DNA of 64,000 bases from NCBI GenBank assembly GCA_903871775.1, contig CAIQIA010000004.1, positions 1-64,000 on the forward strand. Direction: 5' to 3'. This document shows positions 1-7,506 of this stretch, in pieces. The notes beneath the pieces were generated by a model that saw only the letters and a list, made by a program, of their open reading frames with translations, had not been told where the DNA came from and did not search any database. The first letter of the stretch is position 1, and each line of letters opens with the position of its first letter. The translations under genes and the position numbers were made by a program. Origin of the DNA: an uncultured cyanobacterium. GTDB taxonomy: Bacteria > Cyanobacteriota > Cyanobacteriia > PCC-6307 > Cyanobiaceae.

Positions 1-64
1 GGATCCGATCCTCGATCGACACGTAGGAGAACAGGGAGCCGCTGCGCTCCTGTTGACCTCGCAT
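1..64 (-). CDS. IS5-like family transposase, N-terminus only (runs off the window)
   Basis: An ATG at 64-62 on the minus strand opens a frame that stays open to base 1 and encodes 21 residues, beginning MRGQQERSGSLFSYVS. This MRG...LFSYVS start is characteristic of IS5-type transposases with a DUF772-like N-terminal domain, which cut and rejoin DNA at the element's terminal repeats. Only the extreme N-terminus is visible, so the DDE catalytic residues and the intactness of the gene cannot be judged. It is too short to appear as an ordinary open frame, but the match is distinctive. Confidence 0.7.
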   Translation of the reverse strand, partial: MRGQQERSGSLFSYVSIEDRI

Positions 65-112
65 CTCAGCCGAGCAGTTGCCCCATTTTTGCAGGGGTAG
101 CTGGGTTTTTCA
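1..112 (-). mobile_element. Terminal part of an IS5-like insertion sequence
   Basis: The left edge holds one end of an insertion sequence: the start of a transposase gene on the minus strand plus about 45 bases of non-coding terminus. The hsdS reading frame next to it loses similarity to the HsdS family at about this point and then runs into IS sequence until a stop. The boundary near 105-115 is an estimate, because the other end of the element and the target duplication lie outside the window. Confidence 0.7.
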
Positions 113-491
113 GCGAGCTCTTAAGGATCTCAAGGTAATACTTGACGAAACGGACGTCTGCTTTGGAGGGGTCTGCGACAAAGCCCACGACGCTATCGGG
201 GAAGCATCCTTCCACTGCCAGGATCGCGCTTTCGGCAATATTTGCGGCGATTGTGATGCATAGGGTGCCCGGCTGCCAAAGCTTGCTTTGGGCAAGTCCA
301 GCTTCGCTGTATGTCTGCGAGTGTTCGGTCAGGTAAAAGTTTGAGGCCTTAATATCTCCCGTCTGGAAAAATGGGTAGGGGCCTCCGTATAAAAAAGCCG
401 CGTTTCGAGGGCGATGACGTGACCTTCCGCGGCCAACGTGACCTAGTTCATCCAGTTTTGCCGGGCTCCATTCGGAAGCAGTCATCCTCAC
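66..491 (-). pseudogene. hsdS: Type I restriction enzyme specificity subunit HsdS, truncated
   Basis: HsdS gives type I restriction-modification complexes their DNA target specificity through two target-recognition domains. Only the first half of one domain remains, 141 residues against about 400 normally. It carries the family signature RGRSRHRPRN, then YPFFQTGDIKAS and TLCITIAANIAES. The last 12-15 residues do not resemble HsdS and appear to be encoded by the end of the adjoining IS5-like element. The start overlaps the stop of the upstream hsdM-like remnant in an ATGA arrangement, the normal hsdM-hsdS coupling. With the second recognition domain lost it is probably non-functional. Confidence 0.85.
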
Positions 492-590
492 AACTCCAAA
501 ATCCCTGCCACATTCGCCGCGATCGTCGCCTCCAGCTCCCGCGCGTTGGCATTCAACACCTCCAGCTTCTCGTTCTGCACCTCAAAAACA
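488..590 (-). pseudogene. Duplicated 3' end of an hsdM gene
   Basis: The last roughly 33 codons before the hsdS start encode ANARELEATIAANVAGILEL, matching the C-terminus of the full hsdM in this window (AQARELEARIAQNVAGILEA). The two DNA copies are similar but clearly diverged, so this is not a fresh duplication. It is more likely the tail of a second, related hsdM that stayed joined to its hsdS when the toxin-antitoxin genes arrived or when two hsd loci recombined. Upstream of it the frame runs into the HEPN gene and has no further HsdM similarity. Confidence 0.7.
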
Positions 591-599
591 GCCACCATC

Positions 600-968
600 T
601 CAACCCTCCCCCAGCAACAACACAGCCTCATGCCGAAGCTGCTCCATCGCCGCCAGAATCGCCTCCCGACTGGCTGCCAGCGGAAACGGCCCCTCCTCAT
701 AGCGCGCCTCCACCGCATAGGGCTGCAGTGCCATCAACCGAGGATCCAGCTCCACCCCGGCCAGCTGGGCGAGCACGTTCAACAGGTGCGTGAACGGCGG
801 CCGTTCATCCCGGAGCACGATCAACACCTTGAGCAGCTTCTCCACCGCCTGCAGGGCCGTGAGGCCCCACTCCTCATCCGGATAGGCCGGATCGAGATTG
901 AAGCGCAGAGCGCGCAGGTGGCGATCCACCAGGGCCAACAGCACGCGGGCGTCTTCCTGGGGGGTCAT
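600..968 (-). CDS. HEPN domain protein, predicted toxin of an MNT/HEPN pair
   Basis: This 122-residue protein looks like the HEPN family, small helical proteins that act as RNases in MNT-HEPN (MntA-HepT type) toxin-antitoxin modules. The pattern ALQAVEKLLKVLIVLRDERPPFTHLL is compatible with the HEPN fold, including an R...H motif (RPPFTH near residues 62-67). The start ATG overlaps the stop of the nucleotidyltransferase gene in an ATGA arrangement, so the two were translationally coupled. The reading frame is intact, whereas its partner carries a frameshift. Family assignment comes from context plus motif; RNase activity is inferred. Confidence 0.7.
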   Translation of the reverse strand: MTPQEDARVLLALVDRHLRALRFNLDPAYPDEEWGLTALQAVEKLLKVLIVLRDERPPFTHLLNVLAQLAGVELDPRLMALQPYAVEARYEEGPFPLAASREAILAAMEQLRHEAVLLLGEG

Positions 969-1319
969 GGCTGCACCACCAACACCCGCCCATGGCGGGC
1001 CGCTTCGCTGATCACATGCCAGCGGGAGCCGGCCAGGCGCTCGGCATCGGCGCTGCCACTCACCACCAGATCCACCGGCAGAGGCAGGGATTGCAGCGGC
1101 TGGAAGTAACGCCACCAGCAGATCGAGATCGGAATCGTCGCGGGCGGTGCCCGTGGCGCGGGAGCCGAACAGCACCAGCGCCTGCACTGAGGGATCGGCC
1201 GCGAGCTGGCGCAGGGCTGTTTCCAGTTGATCGCGCAGTGGCCCCTCCACCCCGGGTCCCAGGTCCGGCAGGGCGAAGGGCTGGGGGGTGGTCCAGTCAG
1301 CGAGGGCAGCGGTGGTCAT
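965..1319 (-). pseudogene. Minimal nucleotidyltransferase (MNT), predicted antitoxin, frameshifted
   Basis: The N-terminal half encodes the nucleotidyltransferase motif LFGSRATGTARDDSDLDLLV, with GS and the DxD metal-binding pair. MNT antitoxins neutralise HEPN toxins by AMP transfer. Just after DLDLLV the sensible protein moves to another frame (WWRYFQPLQSLPLPVDLVV), which continues to a TGA overlapping the HEPN start. The interval of 355 bases is not a multiple of three, so one base is extra or two are missing near 1110-1130. In the uncorrected frame the protein runs into the HEPN gene as a fusion. A real inactivation, a programmed shift and a sequencing error are all possible. Confidence 0.7.
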
Positions 1320-1335
1320 GGTCGCAGTTTGGTGC

Positions 1336-1629
1336 TCAGCGCCGCACCAACGGCTGGATCCGTTCCAGCTCTTCCGCCAGCTCAGCACTGGCGACCTCTG
1401 TGTCGTGGGCAGCCTGCGCACGCAACCAATACCCCGGACTGAGCCCCAGCACGCGGCAGAGGCGCAGATCGGTGTCGGCGGTGATCGCTCGTTGTCCGGT
1501 GATGATCTCGCTGATGCGGGAGGCGGGCACGTCAATGGCCTTGGCCAGGCGATACTGGCTGATGCCCAACGGTTCGAGGAACTCCTGCAGGAGCAGTTCA
1601 CCGGGGGTGATGGGAGTGAGACGATCCAT
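1336..1629 (-). CDS. higA: HigA family antitoxin, XRE-type DNA-binding protein
   Basis: A 97-residue protein with an early helix-turn-helix (GISQYRLAKAIDVPASRISEIITGQR, residues about 23-48) and the GLSPGYWLRAQAAHD segment typical of HigA. HigA binds and neutralises the HigB mRNA interferase and represses the higBA promoter. It starts 9 bases after the stop of the upstream toxin gene. The toxin-first order is the characteristic arrangement of higBA modules. The protein is full length for the family. Confidence 0.9.
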   Translation of the reverse strand: MDRLTPITPGELLLQEFLEPLGISQYRLAKAIDVPASRISEIITGQRAITADTDLRLCRVLGLSPGYWLRAQAAHDTEVASAELAEELERIQPLVRR

Positions 1630-1638
1630 AGGGCAGGT

Positions 1639-1917
1639 TCAGTGGTAGTCAACGATCTCAACGTCTTCCGGGCCGCTGTCGCTCCAGCGAAAGCAGAGCC
1701 GGAACTGGTCATTGATGCGGATGCTGTGCTGCCCGGCCCGATCTCCCCGCAGCAGTTCGAGACGATTGCCAGGCGGCACCCGCAGATCCTCCAAGCGTTG
1801 GGCGATCTCCAGCTGCCGCAGCTTGCGGCGCGCCACCCGCTCGAACGCCTGGAAGCGCGGTACATCCCAACCCTGGGCCAGTGTTTCGGTGTCGGCGCAT
1901 CGGAACGACCGGATCAT
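1639..1917 (-). CDS. higB: HigB/RelE family toxin, ribosome-dependent mRNA interferase
   Basis: 92 residues, starting MIRSFRCADTETLAQG, with the conserved core FERVARRKLRQLEIAQRLEDLRVPPGNRLELLRGDRAGQ broken only by family variation, then the strand QFRLCFRWSDSGPEDVEIVDYH that closes the RelE fold. Such toxins cleave mRNA on the ribosome. It lies 41 bases after hsdM and directly before higA on the same strand, so the pair is inserted between hsdM and the hsdS remnant. The reading frame is complete. Confidence 0.9.
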   Translation of the reverse strand: MIRSFRCADTETLAQGWDVPRFQAFERVARRKLRQLEIAQRLEDLRVPPGNRLELLRGDRAGQHSIRINDQFRLCFRWSDSGPEDVEIVDYH

Positions 1918-1958
1918 GACCCCACCATAGTTCCGTCACGCAGAATGGGGTCAGCCGC

Positions 1959-3935
1959 TCACGCCTCCAGGATCCCCGCCACATTCTGGGCAATCCTGGC
2001 CTCCAGTTCCCGCGCCTGGGCGTTCAGCCCCTCCAGCTCCTCCTGCAGCTTCTCCAGCTGCTCCTTGAAGTCTTCATCGCTGAGGTCTTCCCCCGCCGCC
2101 ACGCCCACATAACGGCCAGGGTTGAGGCTCCAGCCCTGGGCTTCGATCACTTCGAGCGTGGCCGCTTTGCACAGCCCGGCGATGTCGCGGTACTGCGGCT
2201 CGGCTCCCTCTTCGCTGCTGAAGTAAGTCTCGATCCAGCGCTGCGCCTCCTCACCTCCCAGGGTCACATCCACCGCCTCACCGCGAAAAAGGCGCACGAT
2301 GTTGGCCAGAAAGCCGATCTGGGCTTCGCTCCAGTCGCGATGGGCCCGGTCGATCTGGCGGTACAGGTGCCGGGCATCCACGAACAGCACCGTGTTCTCT
2401 CGCCCGGTGCCCTTCTTGCCGCGATCGAAGAACCACAACGTGCAGGGCAGGGTCACCGTGTAGAACATGTTCGGCCCCACGGCCACCATCACATCCACCG
2501 CCTTCGCTTCGATCAGCTTCTGGCGGATCGCCTGTTCTGAGCCGCGGGCATCGGAGGCGGAGTTGGCCATCACGAAGCCGGATCGGCCCTTCTCGTTCAG
2601 CGAGGAGTAGAAGAGCTGGATCCAGAGGTAGTTGGCGTTGTCCACGCTCGGCGTACCGAACGGGAAGCGCCGGCCGGGGCCCACCGATCCGCTCAGCCGG
2701 GCCATGTCGACCGCGTTCACATTGAACGGCGGATTGGCCATCACATAGTCGAAGGCACCCACCGCATCGTGGGGATCGAGGTAGTAGCTGTTGCTGTCGC
2801 CGCCGTGGACGATGCGGCCCTCCAGGCCATGGATCGCCAGGTTCATGCGGCACAGGCGGCCGGTTTCGTCGGTCTTCTCCACGCCGCAGATCGCCAGATC
2901 ACCGGCCGGGTTGCCGCGGTGCGCCTTCACGAAGCGGGCGCTCTGCACATACATGCCGCCCGAACCTGAGGCAGGATCCAGTAGCCGCCCGGCAAAGGGC
3001 TCCACGATCTCGGTGATCAACACCACCAGCGAGGTGGGCGTGAAGTATTCGCCGCCCTTCTGCCCCTCGCTGCGGGCGAACTCGCGCAGGAAGTATTCAT
3101 AGATCCGCCCGAAGGCATCGAACTCCAGAGTGGTGGGGATCTCGGAGATGCGTTTGAGCAGCTCAGAGAGCAGCTGCGGCGTGAACAGGTTGTAGCTGCG
3201 CGGCAGCACCCCGGCGAGCTTGCTGTTGTGCTGCTCGATCAGCGCCATGGCCTCGTTCAGCCGGGCGCCGATGTCGGCACCCTCGGGCAGGTCGAGCAGT
3301 TCCTGGTAGCGAGAACCGGGGGGTAGATAGAGCAGGCCCTCGCTCTGGTACGCGTTCGGGTCTTCCTCGCGGCTGCCGCGGCGTTCGCTGCCACCGGCCG
3401 CCTTGAGCTGTTGCCAGCGGGGCATGAAGCGCGCATCGGCGAAGCGCAGGAAGATCAGCCCGAGGATCGGGCCGGAGTACTCCTGGGCCTTGAGACCGGA
3501 GTTGGCACGGAACTGATCGGCAGCGTCCCAGAGGCTCTTCTCCATCTGGGCCTTGCCCAGATCGCGCTCGGGCGGCGCCACCCAGCCCAGAAAGCCGCGG
3601 CTGGGGTCGCCGGGTTCGGGGGGAGGGCTGGCCGGCGCTGCAGCTTCGATGGACTGTCGCCTTTTCGAGCCGTTGCCATTGCGGCTTGTGCGGCCAGCGG
3701 CAGCTCGGGCGGGCGGTTCCACACCGGCAGCTTTCAGACCACCGCCAGGCCCGCGGGCTTTTTCCGCCGCACCCATCGCCACCACAAAGGTTTTGGCTTC
3801 TTCCACCTGGGCGTCGCTGAGCGGCTCTCCCACCTCCTGCTCCAGCGCCACCTTGATCTCACCATTGCTGATTCGGCTGCCGTCCTCAGGGACCAGGGCA
3901 ATCAGGGCGTCGGTGAGATCGTCGCGGCTGGGCAT
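1959..3935 (-). CDS. hsdM: Type I restriction-modification system DNA methyltransferase HsdM
   Basis: HsdM transfers a methyl group from SAM to adenine in the target set by HsdS. Visible here are an N-terminal helical region, the HsdM_N segment (LWDAADQFRANSGLKA, about 135-150), SAM motif I DPASGSGG (320-327) and catalytic motif NPPF (401-404), followed by the C-terminal HsdS-contacting coiled region. The frame is open a further 55 codons upstream, but those residues look like noise. ATG 3935-3933 begins a plausible protein of 658 residues. Residues 1-110 form a small extra domain and an A/P-rich linker not present in every HsdM. No hsdR is seen, so restriction activity is not supported by this window. 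Confidence 0.92.
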   Translation of the reverse strand: MPSRDDLTDALIALVPEDGSRISNGEIKVALEQEVGEPLSDAQVEEAKTFVVAMGAAEKARGPGGGLKAAGVEPPARAAAGRTSRNGNGSKRRQSIEAAAPASPPPEPGDPSRGFLGWVAPPERDLGKAQMEKSLWDAADQFRANSGLKAQEYSGPILGLIFLRFADARFMPRWQQLKAAGGSERRGSREEDPNAYQSEGLLYLPPGSRYQELLDLPEGADIGARLNEAMALIEQHNSKLAGVLPRSYNLFTPQLLSELLKRISEIPTTLEFDAFGRIYEYFLREFARSEGQKGGEYFTPTSLVVLITEIVEPFAGRLLDPASGSGGMYVQSARFVKAHRGNPAGDLAICGVEKTDETGRLCRMNLAIHGLEGRIVHGGDSNSYYLDPHDAVGAFDYVMANPPFNVNAVDMARLSGSVGPGRRFPFGTPSVDNANYLWIQLFYSSLNEKGRSGFVMANSASDARGSEQAIRQKLIEAKAVDVMVAVGPNMFYTVTLPCTLWFFDRGKKGTGRENTVLFVDARHLYRQIDRAHRDWSEAQIGFLANIVRLFRGEAVDVTLGGEEAQRWIETYFSSEEGAEPQYRDIAGLCKAATLEVIEAQGWSLNPGRYVGVAAGEDLSDEDFKEQLEKLQEELEGLNAQARELEARIAQNVAGILEA

Positions 3936-4147
3936 CGGGGCGGGATAGGGGCGGGATCTGGGAGTCGGGCTTGCACCCCGCTCTCCAGCAGCAGTCTGCG
4001 TCCTTCTACAGCCGGAAAGACGTACACGCCGTGAGGTCTCACCCCCCATGACGGCAGATCTATGCGTCGATGCATAGAACCGCGATGCCCCTCCCCTCAA
4101 GTCTTGGCGCTATGACAGAGAGGAGCTGGGATGTGAAAGCAGCGACA

Positions 4148-4234
4148 TCACTCCTCCTCGGAAGCACCCAGGGGAATGAGCTTGATCTGCTTGCGGCCCA
4201 GCTTCATCACGAACTCATCGCCCCGCTGAAGGCC
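4148..4234 (-). pseudogene. C-terminal remnant of a cyAbrB-type regulator gene
   Basis: On the minus strand a short frame ending at a TGA (4150-4148) encodes RGDEFVMKLGRKQIKLIPLG followed by ASEEE. This aligns with the C-terminus of the intact cyAbrB at 29037-29402 (PGDEFEIKLGRKQIRLVPAG). A stop codon about 34 codons upstream and the absence of the rest of the protein show it is a fragment. It lies between hsdM and a methyltransferase gene and marks an old deletion or rearrangement point. Confidence 0.8.
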
Positions 4235-4292
4235 CGATGGGGTGACCTCTCAATGGCGTGATGGGTCCACCAGGGGTGCCATCCGTGGCGAC

Positions 4293-4943
4293 TCAGCCGG
4301 GCCTGCGGGCGATCACGGCAAAGAACGGATCGCCGTTGCCGCCCAGCAAACCCTTCCAGCCACTGGCCCGGGTCGCTTCGGCGACGATCTGCGGTGGCGG
4401 CCACCCCTGGGCCACCAGCACCCGGGCGACGATCTCGAGGTGGTCACGATCGCTGCCATCGGCCCACACCTGCGGAGCCTTGGTGAAGAACATGCGATTC
4501 GAAAAGGCCACGATCAGCTGTCCCTTGGGCCGGGTGATGCGCAGCAGTTCGGCCGCCACGGCCTCGGGATACTGCAGATACTGCCAGCCGGCCACGATCA
4601 GGGTCGCATCGATGCTGGCGTCGTCCAGCGGCAGGCGCTGCTCACGATTCAGGTTCTGCACCCAGTGACGCTGAAGACGCGGATTGGCTGCCAGTTCCTC
4701 TTCATTGAGGCCGTGGCCGATGACGCCGGCGTAGGTGACGTCTTCGGGGAGATGCGACACCCAGCTCGACATCAGGTCCAGCACCTCGGCCTCGGGCGGG
4801 ATGCGTTCGCGGTAGAGCTGGGTCAGCCGCTGCCGGAAGGCGTCATCCAGATGCTGGACGAACCGTGGCTGGGCATAGAAAAGCGCGTCATCGCTGCTGT
4901 CCCAGCGTCGCCGCTGGGCATCGCTCAGCACCTGTACCACCAC
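4293..4943 (-). CDS. Class I SAM-dependent methyltransferase-like protein
   Basis: The protein has the DUF-type methyltransferase features AEVLDLMSSWVSHLP (motif I region), GLNEEELAANP, and the later ELLRITRPKGQLIVAFSNRMF strand-helix typical of SAM-dependent methyltransferases. The glycine-rich loop is degenerate, so enzymatic activity is uncertain and the substrate is unknown. A GTG at 4943, preceded by an AAGG six bases upstream, is the preferred start (216 residues). An alternative upstream start at 5015 would overlap the preceding kinase gene by 34 bases. It probably shares a transcript with the PfkB kinase. Confidence 0.75.
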   Translation of the reverse strand: MVVQVLSDAQRRRWDSSDDALFYAQPRFVQHLDDAFRQRLTQLYRERIPPEAEVLDLMSSWVSHLPEDVTYAGVIGHGLNEEELAANPRLQRHWVQNLNREQRLPLDDASIDATLIVAGWQYLQYPEAVAAELLRITRPKGQLIVAFSNRMFFTKAPQVWADGSDRDHLEIVARVLVAQGWPPPQIVAEATRASGWKGLLGGNGDPFFAVIARRPG

Positions 4944-4981
4944 GACGTGCCTTGCATTCCTGGGACCATTGTGGAGTGCTC

Positions 4982-5827
4982 CTACGTTCCATAGGGGCCA
5001 AACCGGCTGATGCAAGCAGCGCCGCAGTGGCTGCCCAGGCTGATGGCCTGCTCGACGCTCCAGCCGGCCGCGAGGCCGGCGGTCACCCCGGCCGCAAAGC
5101 TGTCGCCGCAGCCGTAGCTGTCCACGGGCGCCTGCGTGAGCAACGGTGCCGCAAAGCGACCGCCGGGCATGGCGACGCCACCGGCGGCCCCCTCGGTGGC
5201 GATCCGCAGGGCCGGGGCCGGGGCGAGGGCACCGTCGGGAACGGCTTCACCGGGATCGAGGCCGCTGCCGATCAGGGCATCAAGGGTCACGGCGGCCCCT
5301 TGCAGCAGCGGCAGCCCGAGCCGTGGGGTGGCCGCCAGCATCGCGGCGGCACGGCAGTGGAGCAGGGCTCCTGCATCGGCCGCCGTGACGAAGACCCCAT
5401 CGCAGGCGGCCAGCTGCTCCCACGGGAGCGGATCGGCGGCAGCCGGCGTGAGCCGTTCACCGATGACGGTGATCGAGCGGTCCCCATGGCCGTCAACGAA
5501 GCTGATGCCGCGGCGGGTGGGCTGCTGGCGCCAGGCGACCTGCAGATCAAGGCCGAGCTCGCCGAGCCGCTGGGCGGCCCGTTCGCCGACCGCATCACGA
5601 CCCAGGGCCGTGAAGAACGGCACCGGTTGCCCGAGCAGGCGTGCGAGCTGCACGGCCACGACGGCACCACCACCGGCAGGCTCCTCGAGCACACGCTGGG
5701 CATGGCCGATGCGGCCTGCCGCCGGCAGGGTATCGACCGCCAGAAACGTCACCCACTCGACATGGCCCACCACCGCCAGCCGCAGGGGCGGCAGGGGTGG
5801 CAGGGCATCGGGGGGCCAGAGGCGCAT
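4982..5827 (-). CDS. PfkB family carbohydrate kinase
   Basis: 281 residues with ribokinase-fold features: an N-terminal strand LRLAVVGHVEWVTFLAVD, an internal GGGAVVAVQLARLLG segment, and the C-terminal PfkB signature DSYGCGDSFAAGVTAGLA, in which the aspartate of GCGD is the catalytic base. It should phosphorylate a sugar or nucleoside with ATP in the cytoplasm; the substrate cannot be told from sequence. Homologues of this shape are common in cyanobacteria. The next gene downstream is the methyltransferase-like gene, with a short gap. Confidence 0.88.
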   Translation of the reverse strand: MRLWPPDALPPLPPLRLAVVGHVEWVTFLAVDTLPAAGRIGHAQRVLEEPAGGGAVVAVQLARLLGQPVPFFTALGRDAVGERAAQRLGELGLDLQVAWRQQPTRRGISFVDGHGDRSITVIGERLTPAAADPLPWEQLAACDGVFVTAADAGALLHCRAAAMLAATPRLGLPLLQGAAVTLDALIGSGLDPGEAVPDGALAPAPALRIATEGAAGGVAMPGGRFAAPLLTQAPVDSYGCGDSFAAGVTAGLAAGWSVEQAISLGSHCGAACISRFGPYGT

Positions 5828-5835
5828 GGCGTCGT

Positions 5836-6420
5836 TCAGGGTCTGGACTTGGACTTAGAGAAGAGCTTCTCAGGTTTGATCGCAATCAGAAAGCCGCTGA
5901 CGGCCAGCAGAAACACCGAAAAACAGAACGCCACAAGACCACCAGAATCCTTGACGGGAATCTGGATCATCGCCTTGAAAGCCGAGACGATGAGGGCAAC
6001 CACAAGCACCTTCACCAGCTTTTCCTTGAGCTGATCCAGGTTTTTGATATCCAGCAAGCCACCACTTTCAGGATCACTGGATTGGTCGCGGTACACATCG
6101 ATTTCAGAGATCAGCAACTCGTAGATGCCATAGCCGAAGATCAGCAGAGCAATCCCGATCAGATAGAAGTCAACACCCGAAACGACGCCTGCCAAAGACG
6201 ACTGATCAACGTGGTGATTCTCGCCCGAGAAGAGGTAGAGATGGATGGAGTCGAGAATGTCACGGGTACCGATGAAGAACGTCAGCAGCGTGCTGGCCAG
6301 GCTCATCACCACGGGAATGAACGCGATCAGCCGAAACCGCCACAGAACGAGTTCAAGCACAGATTCCAAACGCTTGGAAAGCCTTGATCTGCGAGGGGGC
6401 AGAGAGTCTGGATTCGCCAT
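5836..6420 (-). CDS. YqhA family (UPF0114) membrane protein
   Basis: 194 residues with about four membrane segments: LIAFIPVVMSLASTLLTFFI, DFYLIGIALLIFGYGIYEL, VLVVALIVSAFKAMIQI and VAFCFSVFLLAVSGFLIAI. The N-terminal ESVLELVLWRFRLIAFIPV and the FGYGIYELLISEID stretch are hallmarks of the UPF0114/YqhA family of unknown function. It ends 8 bases before the kinase start on the same strand. The composition is less GC-rich than its neighbours. Confidence 0.85.
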   Translation of the reverse strand: MANPDSLPPRRSRLSKRLESVLELVLWRFRLIAFIPVVMSLASTLLTFFIGTRDILDSIHLYLFSGENHHVDQSSLAGVVSGVDFYLIGIALLIFGYGIYELLISEIDVYRDQSSDPESGGLLDIKNLDQLKEKLVKVLVVALIVSAFKAMIQIPVKDSGGLVAFCFSVFLLAVSGFLIAIKPEKLFSKSKSRP

Positions 6421-6513
6421 TGAGCTGTCGATGGAATGTATAAGGCGCTACGAATATCACCCTGTCGCGCGTGCCGGTTCTACCACACAAAAGTGATGCC
6501 CTCCAGCAGAGCC

Positions 6514-7503
6514 TCAGGCCCCCGGCCGGCAGCGGCCCTGCTGACGGCGGAGGTTGAGGGCGATCATGGCGGGATCGAGTTGCTGCTCTGCCGCCCCCAG
6601 CTCAAACGCTGCCCGGGGCATGCCATACACCACACAGGTGGCCTCGCTCTGGACCATCGTGTGCCACCCGGCCTGCCGCAGTTTCAGCAACCCTGAGGCA
6701 CCATCTCGCCCCATCCCCGTGAGCACAACCGCCTGCCCCGGCGTCACCCCAGGCCGCAGCAAGCTCAAAAACAGCTGGTTGACCGACGGCCGGTACGGTT
6801 CATCGCGGGGTTCGACGACGTAACCCAGGCGGCCATCGGCCTTAAGCACCAAATGGTTGTTGCTGCAGGCAAGCTGAACGACGCCCCGGCGCACAGGGTC
6901 ACCCTCCTGCACCGCCTCCACCGGCAGAGGGATCTGGCTGTTGAGCCATTGGACCAGGCCTGGAGCGAATTGGGCATCGATGTGCTGGGCCACCAGCACC
7001 GCGGCGGCCAGGTCAAGGGGGAGGGGAGCCAGGCAGCTGACCAGGGCCGCGGGACCTCCGGTCGACGAGCCGATCGCAATCAACGGCGGCAGGGTTCTCG
7101 GCTGCTTCTCCGGCGTGTTCAGACGTTCGATCTGCCTGATCCGACGCAACAGGGGTTGCCCTGCAATCGCGGCTGGTTCCAGCAACGACGGTGTCTGCAC
7201 CGCATCGAGAGCTCCATGACCGAGGGCCTCGTAGATGAGCCCGTTGCGTGATTCGACGCTGCTGGTCACCAGCAGGATCGGACAGGGGCTGGCGGCCATG
7301 ATCCGCCGGGTCGCCTCAACGCCGCCGACTCCCGGCATCAACAGGTCCATCAGGATCAGGTCTGGCTGGTCCCGCCGCGCCATCTGCACCGCTTCGGCGC
7401 CATCACGGGCCTCCCAGGCGATCTCATGCCGCGGTTCCAACGCCAGCACCCTTCGCAACGCATGCAGCGCCAGGGTCGTGTCATTGACCAGGGCGATGCG
7501 CAT
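6514..7503 (-). CDS. cheB: Chemotaxis-type response regulator methylesterase CheB (WspF-like)
   Basis: CheB removes methyl groups from receptor glutamates and so resets adaptation. Residues 1-120 are a receiver domain with phospho-acceptor D53 in LILMDLLMPG. Residues about 140-325 are the methylesterase domain, with the serine of GSSTGGP (146-147), H174 in AQHI and D267 in TGMGRDGA forming the catalytic triad. The start lies 3 bases after the stop of the CheA-type kinase, so it is the last gene of the leftward arm. In Wsp systems the equivalent (WspF) is a negative regulator whose loss locks signalling on. Confidence 0.95.
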   Translation of the reverse strand: MRIALVNDTTLALHALRRVLALEPRHEIAWEARDGAEAVQMARRDQPDLILMDLLMPGVGGVEATRRIMAASPCPILLVTSSVESRNGLIYEALGHGALDAVQTPSLLEPAAIAGQPLLRRIRQIERLNTPEKQPRTLPPLIAIGSSTGGPAALVSCLAPLPLDLAAAVLVAQHIDAQFAPGLVQWLNSQIPLPVEAVQEGDPVRRGVVQLACSNNHLVLKADGRLGYVVEPRDEPYRPSVNQLFLSLLRPGVTPGQAVVLTGMGRDGASGLLKLRQAGWHTMVQSEATCVVYGMPRAAFELGAAEQQLDPAMIALNLRRQQGRCRPGA

Positions 7504-7506
7504 CGC

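Noticed and set aside
600-1865. A 421-codon frame fusing HEPN to upstream sequence
   Set aside because: Only its last part is HEPN and a middle part is MNT; the first 160 codons run out of frame through higA and higB, so it is not a real fusion gene.
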